Positions 1 through 12,195 of a stretch of 64,000 bases of DNA are shown piece after piece. The stretch is from assembly GCA_028023455.1 (NCBI GenBank), contig JAQFVV010006710.1, forward strand, positions 310,001 through 374,000. Direction: 5' to 3'. Below the pieces are notes generated by a model. That model saw only the letters and a program-made list of their open reading frames with translations, was not told the DNA's origin and did no database searches. The first letter of the stretch is position 1, and each line of letters starts with the position of its first letter. The position numbers were made by a program, and so were the translations under genes. Source of the stretch: Epiperipatus broadwayi (Eukaryota > Onychophora > Udeonychophora > Euonychophora > Peripatidae).

Positions 1-921
1 TCTATTTTTGCTTTTTAAAAAAAGAGTACGTAATCAATTAATCATTTAGTGGCAAGTTTATTTTTAAAAGGTGAGTTACAGCGGTGGGCACAATTAAATT
101 TGACAATTAAAATCTGATTTTTAATTATAATTAACAATTTAAAAATTACGTAATGTGATCTGAAATTAATGTGACGCAAAACGATGAAGTTTGATTTTTA
201 AACGGAATTGAAAATTAAAGACAAAAATAAGAATTTAATTTTTAATTGTTAGTTAAATTTTGTCCGACAATGGTGAGTCGGTGTCTTTTTATTATCGTAA
301 GTCTAAGTTCTTATTTTTATTTTAAACTTTTAGTTCTTTAACGGAGAAGAAAAAAATACCCAAGAAAATGAATTTCTTTGGAAACAAAAATTTCAATTTT
401 AGATCGCTTAGCGCAATCAGAAGGATAAAAAAAAAACAATTGAAAAACATTTAGTTTAGGCGAGTCCATGATAAGAGCAATTAAAAAAATGAAGTTGGCG
501 CTAGTGGTATTTCCTCTTGGGATGAATCTGATATCTTACTAGTTTACAAACGAACTTACTTATTGTCAAATAGCGATAATTAAATTACTGTACATGTATG
601 AAAAATATTGTAAATTATGCATAAAAATATATTGTTTTGAATAAAATTAAATACCGTAGTTAATAAATAAGTAAAAAAAGTTTGTCTTGTATCAATTTTT
701 TTCAACTTTGAAATTTTTTATTAGTCATATTTTATTTCCTTATTTTTTTTTTGTACGAATTTTAAAGTAATTTTAAGTTGTTGCTTTGCTTTTATGCGAT
801 TTTTGAAAATTACAGTAACCTATCCCCCATTATTCAAGGTAAGTTAAGTATTTTTGTGCAATTTCTTTTGTGCGCATTTTCTGAGGAACCTATCTACCGC
901 ATAAAATGAGACCAAGGTGTA
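1..921. mobile_element. TA-target inverted-repeat DNA transposon, copy 1 (left part outside the window)
   Basis: This stretch is co-linear with 14488-15193 and ends in the same terminal sequence (…GAGACCAAGGTG followed by TA at 920-921). Homology starts at base 1, aligned with about 14488, so roughly 340 bp of its left end lie upstream of the window. No ORF of transposase size is present, so it is non-autonomous. TA duplication is typical of Tc1/mariner/pogo-type elements; that family assignment is inference from the target only. Confidence 0.7.
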
Positions 922-3330
922 TATGAATTGTGCGTATATATTTGTAGATAGTTAAATATATATTCGTTATAAAGTTTTATTACATCGGAATGTTTTATTT
1001 CATATTTTACCATTTAGATCAAATTTATATGATTAAAAGTTACATTCTTTTGATAAGCTTTCAGATCGTCATTTCCCAAAGACAATAGCGAATCTTTTAT
1101 TAATTAGTTAAAATGATAAGTTGAAAACTTTAAGGATGGTGCTAAATTAAAATTGTTGGTTCAGATTTTACAAATTCATTTTCTAAATAAAAAATGAATT
1201 CAAAGTTAATGGATTTGACAGTCTTATCGGAGGAATGGATTGAAAAGCAATTAGAGAAAATTTTGGTTTGTAATAATGTAAAAGCCTTAGCCATAAGGCA
1301 TCAAAATCAGAATGGGTGGGAAACTGTAGGAAAGAGTATAAATACCAGGAAAAGTTTCTATACGAAAGCCATTACTATTAATTTAAGAGGACATGCCACC
1401 ATAAACTATGTCCTTTTTAATTTTGAATTTTAATAGTATTTTCAGCATGGTAGGCAGCTAACTTCTGGAATCTGATTGCTGGATTCCGGAGTTCTCTAAC
1501 AAATCTTCAAAATGTTGCTGCTAAGATAGAACATTTCAATATCGATCATAAGCTGCTTAAACTCCAAAAGGAAACTAATCCATAAATGAATTCTACGTGA
1601 ATAAAGTGCGCATCTACATTGTCTCCTAAATCCAACCGGACTCTATATTCTTGAAAATGAGTGAGCCATGGAAGGACTGGTAACCTTTTATTTTATAAAC
1701 CGCAACTTTCTGATCTATTCATGAACTATATTTCAAATCATGATTTAAGTTAACTACTGCCTGAAATTTCTCTCTTCACTTTATAATGCATTAAATTTTG
1801 TTACAGTAATTCTCTATTCTTATATCTCTAGTATTAAAATTAATATCTTGTTAAATTTCTTTCTCCTACTATGGCGGTTCATTTTAACTAATTTTAATTG
1901 TATTTATTTTAATGATTCTTAATATCATTTATTTGCGATAATATTCCAATAATACTTTCAACTCTATAATAATCTCTTTCATTTAAGAAAATAATATTGC
2001 ATTAATTATTGAATTGAAAGATTTATTTAATGTTTGATATTATTTTACCAATGGCTGATAAGTATTATTAGCTCACTTTATAAACACTATGCTCCTGACT
2101 AGTTTATTTAATTTACCCAAAATTATCTATTCATATTGATTACATTTACTAATGTTTTACGAACGTTAATAAGGAAAATAAAATAAATATATTCTAATTT
2201 AAATCTCATATTTTATATTTGTGTTCAGGGAGGGCATGATAAAGGCTAATTATTATTATAATTATATAATTGTATTTAAGCACATTTGGTCTGAGTAAGT
2301 TTGATTTTAATCTGATATGATCAGGTTATTACGTTAAGCATTCATTATATAATTTGGGTTTTATTAATTAAATACAATGATCACTATATAGTCACCATTC
2401 AGAACATTGCTAATGCGAGCCATCCTCCTGCTTCTTGAGTTTGTCATTTCAGTGATATTGATATGTTAAATATATAGGAAATCACTTCCTCCCTCGCTCG
2501 TTGCTGTATTGGAACACCAAAGGTTCGCAGCTGTGTCCCGACTTGGCTTTCCCCATGTTCCATGGATCATTTGTAGGCATAAAAGACTTGCTGAATACAA
2601 GCCACCCTCCTACTTCTTAAATCGCCAACAAACCATTTTATTTCATATTTGTTTTGCTGCTCTTAATACATTAGTACCATTTATTTCTTAGTTCAAATAA
2701 AGGCCCACTCTTTTGCTTTGTAAATCGTAAATAAATTGATTTCATTAAAATCAAACAATTTTATATTTATCGATAATTTAAATAATTTTCTTTGTTAAGT
2801 ATTGAAGTTATACCCTATGTATTTATCATGCTGTTCATGAATTGATTTATGGATGTGTGGAAAATAAATCTCACCTCCTTCTTACATAAAATTAGAATCA
2901 TATTTTCTTTTCCAAATAAAATACCAAATAACGAATAATGTTTGTAATTCATTTGGCACAAACACCATAGGTATCATTATTTACACTTGTCTACTTTGTC
3001 AGGGCATAGATAAATATATTTCTTAAATACTTATGTATAAATTATTGGCATATGAGTACAACTGCCATTATTTATTGTACACTGTAATTCACGCTCCAAA
3101 GACTAGAGATAATTTATAATACTCATCATAAATATTTGAACAAATATTTGTTTATTATTAAACATTTTATATACATACTTGGTTTGAGTGTTTAGTATTT
3201 ATTAATTAGTTTTAAATATTCGTTCTCACTGTTTGTATTGGCAATCGAAATATACATTATGTGAATTTATTCAGAAATATCCATAGTCGCTTTACCATAC
3301 ATTAGTTAGAGTCAGAAAAGTGGTCTCAGT
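922..3330. other. AT-rich stretch without a recognisable gene
   Basis: Only a 79-residue open frame (1194-1433, +) occurs; it shows no domain I recognise and sits in simple AT-rich DNA, so I do not call it a gene. Around 2400-2620 the sequence is less AT-rich and contains a short imperfect direct repeat (about 2418 and 2601, both reading CCNCCTNCTTCTT). Confidence 0.5.
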
Positions 3331-3339
3331 AGTCATCAC

Positions 3340-3445
3340 ATCTGTTGAGCTAGTTCATGGTGCATCGTCTCATGTGCCGTCAATATGTATTATCAATTAG
3401 GTTTTGACTGTGTTCATAAATTGGGTTCGAATTCAGTTTGGTCTT
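3340..3445 (+). repeat. tRNA-derived SINE head (candidate)
   Basis: A perfect RNA polymerase III B-box-like string GGGTTCGAATTC lies at about 3422-3433. A weaker A-box-like string (TTGAGCTAGTTCATGGTGCA) lies about 75 bp upstream, wider than in a normal tRNA. The SINE body and tail are not clear, so this could be a decayed head or chance. Confidence 0.4.
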
Positions 3446-3574
3446 TGATATAATTCCTTGGTTTGACTGGATTTGAAGTCCGGTTTCATGGGTTCAGGTC
3501 ATGTTGGATAAAAAATATATTTGATCGGTACAATAAAAATAACTAATTAGCCAATGATCATAATATTATATATT

Positions 3575-3720
3575 GTAATGGCATAAAAAATAAGGGTTAA
3601 TCTGGTGTAATAAAAAATCATCACCATCATCTGAAGTCAAATAGTTTTATTGGAATGATTTAAAAAAGTCCTAGAACATTAAGCTGTCATGGAATAGTCA
3701 CACACATTGCAATTTATGTA
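3575..3720. repeat. Dispersed repeat related to 6905-7640
   Basis: 3575-3660 resembles 6905-6990 (both read GGTTAAYCTGG… then …GAAGTCAAA or GGAGTCAAA), and 3640-3720 closely matches 7548-7640 (shared CCTAGAACATTAAGCTGTCAT). In the second locus the two parts are separated by several hundred bases, so one copy carries an insertion or rearrangement. No coding capacity. Confidence 0.65.
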
Positions 3721-3826
3721 ACAGGAGTCAAAAAAATAAAGACAAATATTTTTTTAAACAATTATTTAATAACTAATTGATTAACAATAAACAAAAAAAA
3801 TGACATGATAGTAAGAAATTTTAAAC

Positions 3827-4715
3827 ATTAACACTTTTTGAGAAACAACACAAACTGATGTTCACGACTTCAAGTCACTCGAAAACAGTGAGTTTTTGTG
3901 TTACCATAGTGTTTTTACGCTTATTTTAAAGCTTAAAAAAGTACTGTAAGATGCAGCCCTCTCTAGAATTATTTTACAAGTAAAAAAATCAATAATATTG
4001 ATGCAAAAAGCTACAAAATGGAGAAGGCAGGCTTTTTTAGATGCTGATTGGTTGGTTTGCATTTCAACTAAAAGAGTGCCTGTCAATAATTTTCATTGCT
4101 CCAACTTCTTTGTTTTGATTTTCAAAATGAAAATGTTTTAGTGTTTTTTTTATTATTTTTCATACATATTATAAATTATTTTCATAAAATATGCTGAAAA
4201 TATAGTTATTTAAAAAAATAGTAAAATTTTAGTAAAAAATTCTTTACTTTTATACAAACGTAAATTGAAAAAGAAACCAGTGCTAACAACAATTTTGACA
4301 CCTGTCAACAAATTTCATTGTCCCAAGCTCTATTTTATTTTCAAACAAAAATGAATGTTTTAGAGTATTTTTCTGGCATTTATTTACATATTATAAAGTA
4401 TTTTGATAAAATATGTTGAAAATATAATTATTTTACAAAAATAGTAATATTTTAGTAAAAAATTCTTTACTTTTACACTAACGTAAATTGAAAAAGAAAT
4501 CAATGATATCTGCAACACTTTCTAATTTGTTACAAACTTTCTTTTGTTCACTTTCATAATTTGACAAATTATTAATATATTTTTTACAAACGAAACTAAA
4601 ATGAATATAATATTAAAAGATGAATAATTTTACTGCCGATTTTGTTAACTGACCAATCAAAAGTTGTAAAACTTTAATTCACTTATCCAATAAAAAAATT
4701 TTCCAGTGAAAGAGT
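3827..4715. mobile_element. TTAA-flanked non-autonomous (piggyBac-like) element
   Basis: This is an insertion in repeat copy 1 that is absent from copy 2, where the flanks are joined near 10650-10657. Each end has TTAA (3827-3830 and about 4712-4715), and the termini are similar in inverted orientation (left CACTTTTTGAG, right read inverted CTCTTTCACTGG). TTAA targets with C-N-CTTT termini are characteristic of piggyBac-superfamily elements; with no transposase ORF here, the family call is inference. Confidence 0.6.
4083..4500. repeat. Internal tandem duplication, about 225-bp period
   Basis: 4083-4278 and 4308-4500 share long blocks (for example AAAAATTCTTTACTTTTA and ACGTAAATTGAAAAAGAAA). 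The duplication is inside the TTAA element and is clearly diverged, so it predates or accompanied element amplification. Confidence 0.75.
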
Positions 4716-6540
4716 TAATTTCATCAAAAAGTATATTTTCATTATAATCATTCAGTTAATTTCTATTCATAAATTAACAATAAATTAATTGAGTTATTTC
4801 TTTAAAATAACTAAGATTTGGAAAAACAACAACTTCAAAATCAAAGATAATCTTTGATTTAGCTTAATTAATCTTTTGTTAAGTTTTTAAAAGAAAATTG
4901 AATGAATTAAAAAATGTTACACAATTTGAAAACATTAAATTAATGAAAATATTTAAAATTATCAATTCTTACAAAAAAACATATTTTGAGGAGACCTTAC
5001 AAATTATAATTTCCACTTATTCCAGTTATTTTCTTCTTGAAGGCTTCTATATATGAACATGATTAATTTGTCCATTACCTAGTGTGCAGTATTTCCATGT
5101 TAAAAATAGTAAGTTTTATTCCAATTAAAATTTCCAGGTAACAGTAACACATAGATTATTCTTGGTTGAAGACAAGGTTGTAGATTATTTTAGGGAATAA
5201 CTTATCTATATTTTTATTCCAGTGAAAGCAGGTTACATAGAGATAGATGATGTCTAGCTTTTTGCTGAATTTAACACATGGTTTTCAGTATAGAAACCAT
5301 TTCAATGACTAAACTCATAGTATTCTAAAACCTTGATTAAAACTTCTATTCTATGCAATATCTCGGATAAGATTCACGCAGTATTATGCAACAGCTTGGT
5401 AAAGACTTCTGCTTCTTTTTTCATCAGCTGGATTGAGTTGATTTCTCTCTTCAACAGTAAAGTTAGGAATCTACTTCTTATCAGACACCTAAGTCTTCTG
5501 ACTTATTCACATCATTTTTTCTAGATGAATCTTGCCTTCAAGACAATCACAATCTTTCTCCAACATGATAGTTTTTATAACCAATTAGGCAAATTTTTAC
5601 AAACAATTATTCAGCTATATCCTTCTTTAATCATATACATTGAAAAACAAGTCAAGAACTTAAATTAACATCGTAAAATTCTTAGCATTTCTTTCTAATT
5701 AAAAAAATTTTCTTACAAAAAAACCCCCAAGATTATCAGTTAATTGCACTGATTGGATTTTTGGATTGAAGAGAGATAAATTACAGAAAAAAAACAACTC
5801 TTGACTAATTAAAAAAAAATTCTCTTTTAAGGTTAAAATTAATACCTATTAAATAATTTACAAAAAAGACATATTTTCTCTTAGTACATTTTTATAGTTT
5901 AAATTAAAACTACTAATTAATTATACAAAAGAAAAAGAAAAACAACTTATTTCATAAATTTCTTTCCCCCTACAATCATTTATAACTTATTAAAGTATTC
6001 ATATATTAAAACACATTATTTAACTAATTTAATGTTTAAGAATTCTCATACTATGATATAGGTACTTAAAATATTTATTTAATTAAAGATCCATTATTAT
6101 AAAAATATGCATGGGAAAATTAAATATTTCCCATATTAATTAAATAACTCTAAACAAAATCTGACAAACATGCTGCCAACTAATTATTTTTAATGTAGCT
6201 ATGTAGCCAACTGGTTCTAGTCTTATATGGAAAACACAATTGAGTTGAATCCTACTCTTGATATTTTAGTTTGATTCAGCCAATTTCATTTCACTACAGC
6301 AAGTTTGTTAGTCATGCTTATCTGTGCATTAAAATTTCCACAGATATACAAGCTGGGATATAATTTATTAAGCAATATTGAACTATTTAAGCAATTGTAG
6401 TTTTTAATATTTTTATTTCTAGAGATGGGATGAGTCTAAACATAATATATGCATGCCTGTTTCCAGCATCATGATGCACAGAAAACCTCATCACAGAACA
6501 CAAGTTTGCAATGCAGCTGAGCACCATAAAAGCTATCGCA

Positions 6541-7200
6541 GTTTAAGAAAATGGTTGCCCTAATTCTGTCAAGGGCTAAATAATAGCCTGGTCTATAGTG
6601 AAAGACTTTCAAATTAAGTCACAAGATTCACTGGATTAATTTTTATTGTTGATCATTCATAATAATAAATTATTACTTTTGTGTAATGCTAGTAAGTTCT
6701 GATCTCTCATGCTCATTCCTTTTATATTAATTTTATATTTTATTTATTTGGGGATGATGACGGATTCATATCACATAATTCAGCCATATTGTGGTGTATT
6801 GTTACAATTGGTACCCATCTTTGGGCACTGTAACCCCAGATTCTTTTTGTATTAACACCCTATTTTTCAGTGCTACAATTGGTGCCCACATTGGGAACCA
6901 TTAGTAATGATATGGAAAATAGAGTTAACCTGGGATGATGGAAGATCATCATAATTTGGAGTCAAACATAAAATTGAATATAAAAGGAATGAGCCAGTAA
7001 TATGAGAAGAATGATAAATCAACACAGAACTAATTATAAGTAATTACAATTTTACCCACACAAATGAATAATAATCATTCATCATTATGAATGATCAACA
7101 ATAAAAATAAATTCAGTCAACCGTGTGATTGGATTTGAAATGGGTCTACTAAAGACCAGGCTAATTATTTAGCCCTTGATACCTTGGGTCAGATTATTTA
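6541..7200. mobile_element. Inverted-repeat element, arms of about 150 bp
   Basis: The left arm (about 6541-6700) and the right arm (about 7070-7200) are inverted copies; both contain AAGGGCTAAATAAT and TTTTTATTGTTGATCATTC in opposite orientation. The inside contains two copies of an ACAATTGGTRCCCA string. I could not define a target duplication. Confidence 0.6.
6812..6903 (+). other. Possible LTR-end/primer-binding-site-like doublet
   Basis: Two strings, ACAATTGGTACCCATC (about 6815) and ACAATTGGTGCCCACATTGG (about 6880), look like an LTR 3' terminus (…ACA), a two-base spacer and a tRNA-complementary primer site starting TGG. Retroviral and Ty3/BEL-type primer sites often have this TGGNGCCCA form. 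There is no gag-pol nearby and no second LTR found, so this is weak. Confidence 0.25.
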
Positions 7201-7640
7201 GACAATAATTTGAATACACAAACTAAAGTGTTAATCCATGATACAACAAAAAATAATGCTGTGATACTAAAACATGCTGATCATCAACACTGATCACTTA
7301 GTACTATTAATGTACTGGCCAACTATTAACTACATTTCTAAAGTAATGAATATGAAATGTGCATGGACTTTAAATGATATCACTTTTGCCCTAACAAGGA
7401 TCAGCATAATTGGGTGTCCATAACACTAAACATAAACACTTACTTAATATCTGTTATTCACAAATCTGGTTAGGAAGTATTACACTGTGAGCAGGAGATT
7501 AAGCAGGTTATTATAAATCACTAAATAATTCCTAGATTTACTTACTATAAATAAAGTTTTATTGAGATCATTTAAAAAAATCCTAGAACATTAAGCTGTC
7601 ATGAAATGGTCATGTGCACTGCAATTTTTGTAATGAAGCA

Positions 7641-8805
7641 GATGATCTGATGCTCAGATCCTCCTTCACAGCCCACATCCAATCTCCTACCATCCAACTA
7701 TATTCAAACCCACCTTTACGCACATATATACATAGCTAATAATATATATATTTCTTTTCCTTAGTACTATAACATAAAATCACATAAACACGTATGTATT
7801 TTAATTTAAAAATATTTTATTTAATAATATTCTCATGTGTATACGGGCATAAGTAATAAATATATATATATTTCAGTGTAGGAGATTGCGAATAAATTAA
7901 TAGTTATATTATATATAAGGTATCATATATGAAACTTATTATTTTTTCATGTATAATTTTGTAACCAGAAATGATGCAATCTTGTTAAAAAGTCTCTCGA
8001 AAAACAATTACCCGGAAGATCCCTTAGATAAAAGTAAAAGATTATGAATTTGTAATAATAAAAAAACCCATTAGTGGAAATTGTCCACCCTGGCTTGTTT
8101 TAAAATCATAAGATTTATTTTAAAACAATCGTTCGAGAAACTGATAATAAACTTGCATTGTTTCAAACATCTTACTAGATAAGAGTATCCGGTCAAACTA
8201 TTCCAAATGAACCTTAAGTGCTTAAACTGCCTCAGGTCCAGCAGTAGTTGCTAAGTTACATCTTCAAAATAAAAGTATATATACTGCTGGATTTGAATCC
8301 ACAAGGGAAGAGACCACTAAATAAATATGTTGCTATACATATTCCACACCAGTTTTAACTCACTCAATGTGCCGTGAGTAGGGGAAATTTCACCTTTTCC
8401 TTCCTTTCTAATATGCTGTTCCCATAAACGAAGCTCTGCATCCCGTACTAATGAACTTTATGTATTTTTCCAGTGAAAGTGAAATGCGAACTATCAAATA
8501 ATAATGCTACCCTAGATCTAGTGAAACAATACAGATGGACTGACTCCTAGTAAAATCGCTCTTCCAAATAAGCAAGGTAACAAGAACTTTGACCGCTCGT
8601 AATTCTTAAATCCTGTCTTCTCTGTAATATTTATAATTTCTAATCATATATTAAATGTCTTCAAAATATGTAATTCTTATAACTCTATATAACTAATCAA
8701 TATTAAGCCTCATATAAAATGTTTTCTTTTCTTTTATTTCCAAGTGGCAAATAATTTTCATTTAGATTTATGTATTTATATTTTAAACAGAAATGCCAAT
8801 GATAT
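7641..8805. other. AT-rich stretch, nothing recognised
   Basis: No ORF with a recognisable domain, no convincing RNA gene and no strong repeat boundary. TA-rich simple sequence occurs around 7740-7760 and 7860-7920. Confidence 0.5.
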
Positions 8806-8809
8806 TCTA

Positions 8810-8926
8810 AAATCGCAAGCATATAATTCATTTTCATTTTCCCCACCCATCATTTATCGGGTAATTAATTTATAACTTAACCAAAACAAGTCTTATTCGA
8901 CTTGCCCAGGTGCTTGCGATTTTAGA
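8810..8926. repeat. Short inverted-repeat element (about 115 bp)
   Basis: CTAAAATCGCAAGCA at about 8810 is matched exactly by its inverse TGCTTGCGATTTTAG ending at about 8926. The size and exact 15-bp termini suggest a miniature inverted-repeat element; no clear target duplication is visible. Confidence 0.55.
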
Positions 8927-9239
8927 TAAACAAACTAATTATATTTTTATGTTTACTGTAGAAAAACAGATTGACATCTGTTTTTTATATTTTCCTTCCT
9001 AAATAATGCGCTATCTCTTATTCTTAAATTATATTATATATGTAAGACCCATCTTAGCTATTATCACCACCCATTTATTTTGTAATAAATTATATATTTT
9101 CATAAGGGCATTTATTAACCAAGATTGAGATTTATTAAATGTGTGGGAAGTAATGAATAATATTAAGTAACATAATGTAAGGAGGGGGGATCTTAAGATC
9201 TTAGTTTTATATTTAAGTAGAATTATTATCCATGTTTGC

Positions 9240-9690
9240 TTATTGAAGCCATATCATTATGCCGAATATTTCATAATTTATGGGCAATAAATATGTTTCG
9301 ATAATCTTTAGAATTATATTTATATTGTATTTAGTGTTACATGCATAAAGGCCATTTCGTTTATATATATATTCGTGCTTCTTTCTCACATGGAGGTATT
9401 CGCTAAGTTGAGCCCCATCGTCATTCTCAATGTCCTTGAACCAGGCCATAAAATCACCCTGGAGACATACTTGGTCTTATGTGCATACTTTATATGGGGA
9501 GCGATCTGGGAAACCAGCCCAATAAAGATGTTGCCGACCACTCTTCGTCATCCGTGATTCGCCTGTACTTCACTCCAGGAAATCTTGGATTCTTTCATTC
9601 GTCAAACCGACCCTGCCTACGTTTGCAGAGGAAATCGGTCAACTTCGTTCTAAAAATTCATAAAGCACACTCCAGGATCCATAATTAGAC
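9240..9690 (-). pseudogene. Unidentified broken coding-like segment
   Basis: A less AT-rich patch whose minus strand reads as protein-like stretches in three frames. Examples are KYRRITDDEEWSATSLLGWF and, from an ATG at 9449, MAWFKDIENDDGAQLSEYL followed by a charged stretch. Frameshifts and stops separate these blocks. I do not recognise the family; it may be a decayed transposon protein or a processed host pseudogene. Composition unlike its surroundings is the main support. Confidence 0.3.
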
Positions 9691-10526
9691 CAACCCAATC
9701 AGCCGCCATGCACGCACCGCCTTTCAGTGTCTTATTAGTCACCCAGAAATAGTCATAAGTCGTAATGAGATGATTTCTTTAAACAGACATATTTCCATTA
9801 GTTGACTATACGTATTTATGCGATAGATTTAGTATTGTTTATATAATTATTCATTATCCGGCCCGCGCATTAATTATCTATAACTCAAATTAATAATAAT
9901 ATTGAATATAACCAAATGTAATATCTGCTTGTAAAATTGTCTTTTTAAATTAAGTAAATGCTTTTTTCGTCTCTGGGGGTGTAATAGTATTTCATAATGC
10001 ATTCCAATAGCGCTAATTCCTTAAATCACACATATATATTATTGGCATAGCCACAAATATGTTATTGTTAAATATGAAATAAACATCTATATAATACATA
10101 TGAGGCTAATGTCGGATAAATAACCCAACAATTTTGTTATGAATAAATCTTAAATATATATCGACTCTCGAACCATTGCTTTCTTTTAGTTAAGTTAATA
10201 TCTTAAGTTATTAATGATGTTCAATATGACTAGATGATCTCCGCTAAATACATAATTAATATGCTAGGTCACAAGCCTTCATTGCTCATAAAATATAGCT
10301 AGTTATTAAGTTAGTCTATCATTAAAAGTTAGCCTAGAGTCGTTTTGTGTCTCCGATGATCGATGCCAGCGGTGAGAAGTTGTTGTTCATAATGTTATAG
10401 ACCTGGGAAATAGGTAAATAGGGCAGAGTTCATGAGTGTTCCTGACCTGTGTATCTTGCGCACGATTGGATTCAAGGTACTTTTGCCTAGATGCTAGATC
10501 TTGTTACATGAACATACAAATCCGAC
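9690..10526. other. Gene-free stretch
   Basis: No ORF or repeat boundary recognised. A patch at about 10330-10520 is less AT-rich than its surroundings, but no frame on either strand reads as a known domain. Confidence 0.45.
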
Positions 10527-12195
10527 CGGCACAGTAACAGGAGTTGGAAAAAATTAAAGATTAAGAAGTATTTTTAAAAACAAGTATTTAATAACTAATT
10601 GATTAACAATAAACTAAAAAATGATAGTATTATGAAATTTTAAACATTCATTGCATCAAAAAATACATTTTCATAAAAAAATATAATCATCAGTTGATTT
10701 CTATTCATAAATTAACTTTTGATAAATTATTTCTTTAAAATAATTAAGATTTGGGAAAAACATTTTCAAAATCAAAGATAACAATCTTTGATTCACCTTA
10801 ATTAAGACTTTGTTAAGTTTTTAGAAGGAAAAAAATGTTCTACACCCAAAAAAATTAAGTTTAAAAAAAAAAATTAAATTTTCTAAAAAAAAAAATTTCA
10901 TCATATTTAAAAGAAAATTGAATAGATTAAAAATATTTCACAATTTGAAAACATTAACTTAATGAATACATTTAAAATTATCAATTGTTACAAAAAATTC
11001 TATTAATAAAAATAATGTGCACACAAAAAATACTTTAACCAGGGTTCTTCCTAATTATAATTTCCAGTTGTTTTCTTATTTAAGACTTCTACACATGAAC
11101 ATGATTAATTTGTCCTTTTCCTGGTGTGCAGTATTTTGAGGTTAAAAATAGCAATTTTTATCCATTTCTTTCCATTAAAATTTCCAAGTGACAGTAACAC
11201 ATACAGAAACACATGCTCTTGATTGAAGACAAGGTTTCAGATTACTATAGGGGGTAACTTCTCTACATTTTATTCCAGTGAAGGCAGATTACATGGAGGA
11301 AGATAATGTCTAGCTTTTAGCTGAATTTAACATGTGGTTTTCATTGTAGAAACCATTTTTATGACTGAACTCACAGTATGCTAAAATCTTGATTAAAACT
11401 TCTATATAATAGCTTGGATAAGATTCCTGCTGTATTAGGCAACAGCTCAGTAAATACTTTCTTGTTTATCAATTGGCTTTCTTCAACAGCTAAGTACCAG
11501 ACACTTGGATCTTGACTTATTCACACTCTCATTATTTTTTTCTAGAACAATCTTGTCAAGTCAAGCACAATTTGTCTCCAACATGAAAGTTTTTGTAGCA
11601 ACCAATCAAATAAATTTTTACAAAAACAATTGTTCAGATGTTTCCATCCTTATTCATATACATTGAAAAACAAGTCAAGAACTTAAATTAACATCATAAA
11701 ATTCTTGGCATTTTTTTTCTAATTAAAAAAATTTTCTTGCAAAAAGAAAATAAGATAATCAATTAGCTGCACTGATTTGATTTTTGCATTGAAGAGACAA
11801 AGAGAGAAAAGAAAACTCATTAAAAATAAAATGTTATCTCTCTTTCAAGGTTAAAATTAATACCTATTGAATAATTTACAAAAAAAAAAAATATTTTCTC
11901 TTAGTACTTTTTTATAGTTTAAATTAAAATGAATAATTAATTATAATTACTGGAGAGAAAGATAAAAACAACTTGTTTATATTATTTTATGAATTCCCCC
12001 CCTCCCACAATCATTTATAACTCATTAAAATATTCAAATACTAAAACATTATTCTCATACTATCATATTGGGACTTAAAATAGTTAATTGAAAACCCATT
12101 ATTATTATAAAAATATGCATAGGAAAATTAAATATTTTCCCCATTAAATAACCCTAAATTAAATCTGAGGAACATGCTGCCAACTAGATAATTAT
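10527..12195. repeat. Long dispersed repeat, copy 2
   Basis: Second copy of the repeat at 3718-6185, without the TTAA-flanked insertion. It has its own A-rich expansion at about 10840-10905. Identity looks moderate (many substitutions and small indels), so the duplication is not recent. No coding capacity. Confidence 0.8.

Larger units (their letters stand above)
3718..6185. repeat. Long dispersed repeat, copy 1 (interrupted)
   Basis: Co-linear with 10527-12195: both start at GTAACAGGAGT and end near CATGCTGCCAACTA, with many shared blocks such as GAACATGATTAATTTGTCC and CAAGTCAAGAACTTAAATTA. Copy 1 is interrupted by a TTAA-flanked element at 3831-4711. No ORF longer than about 60 codons. 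The class is unknown; it could be the inside of a decayed non-autonomous element. Confidence 0.8.

Noticed and set aside
1194-1433. 79-codon open frame
   Set aside because: No recognisable motif and no neighbouring gene structure; expected by chance in a window of this size.
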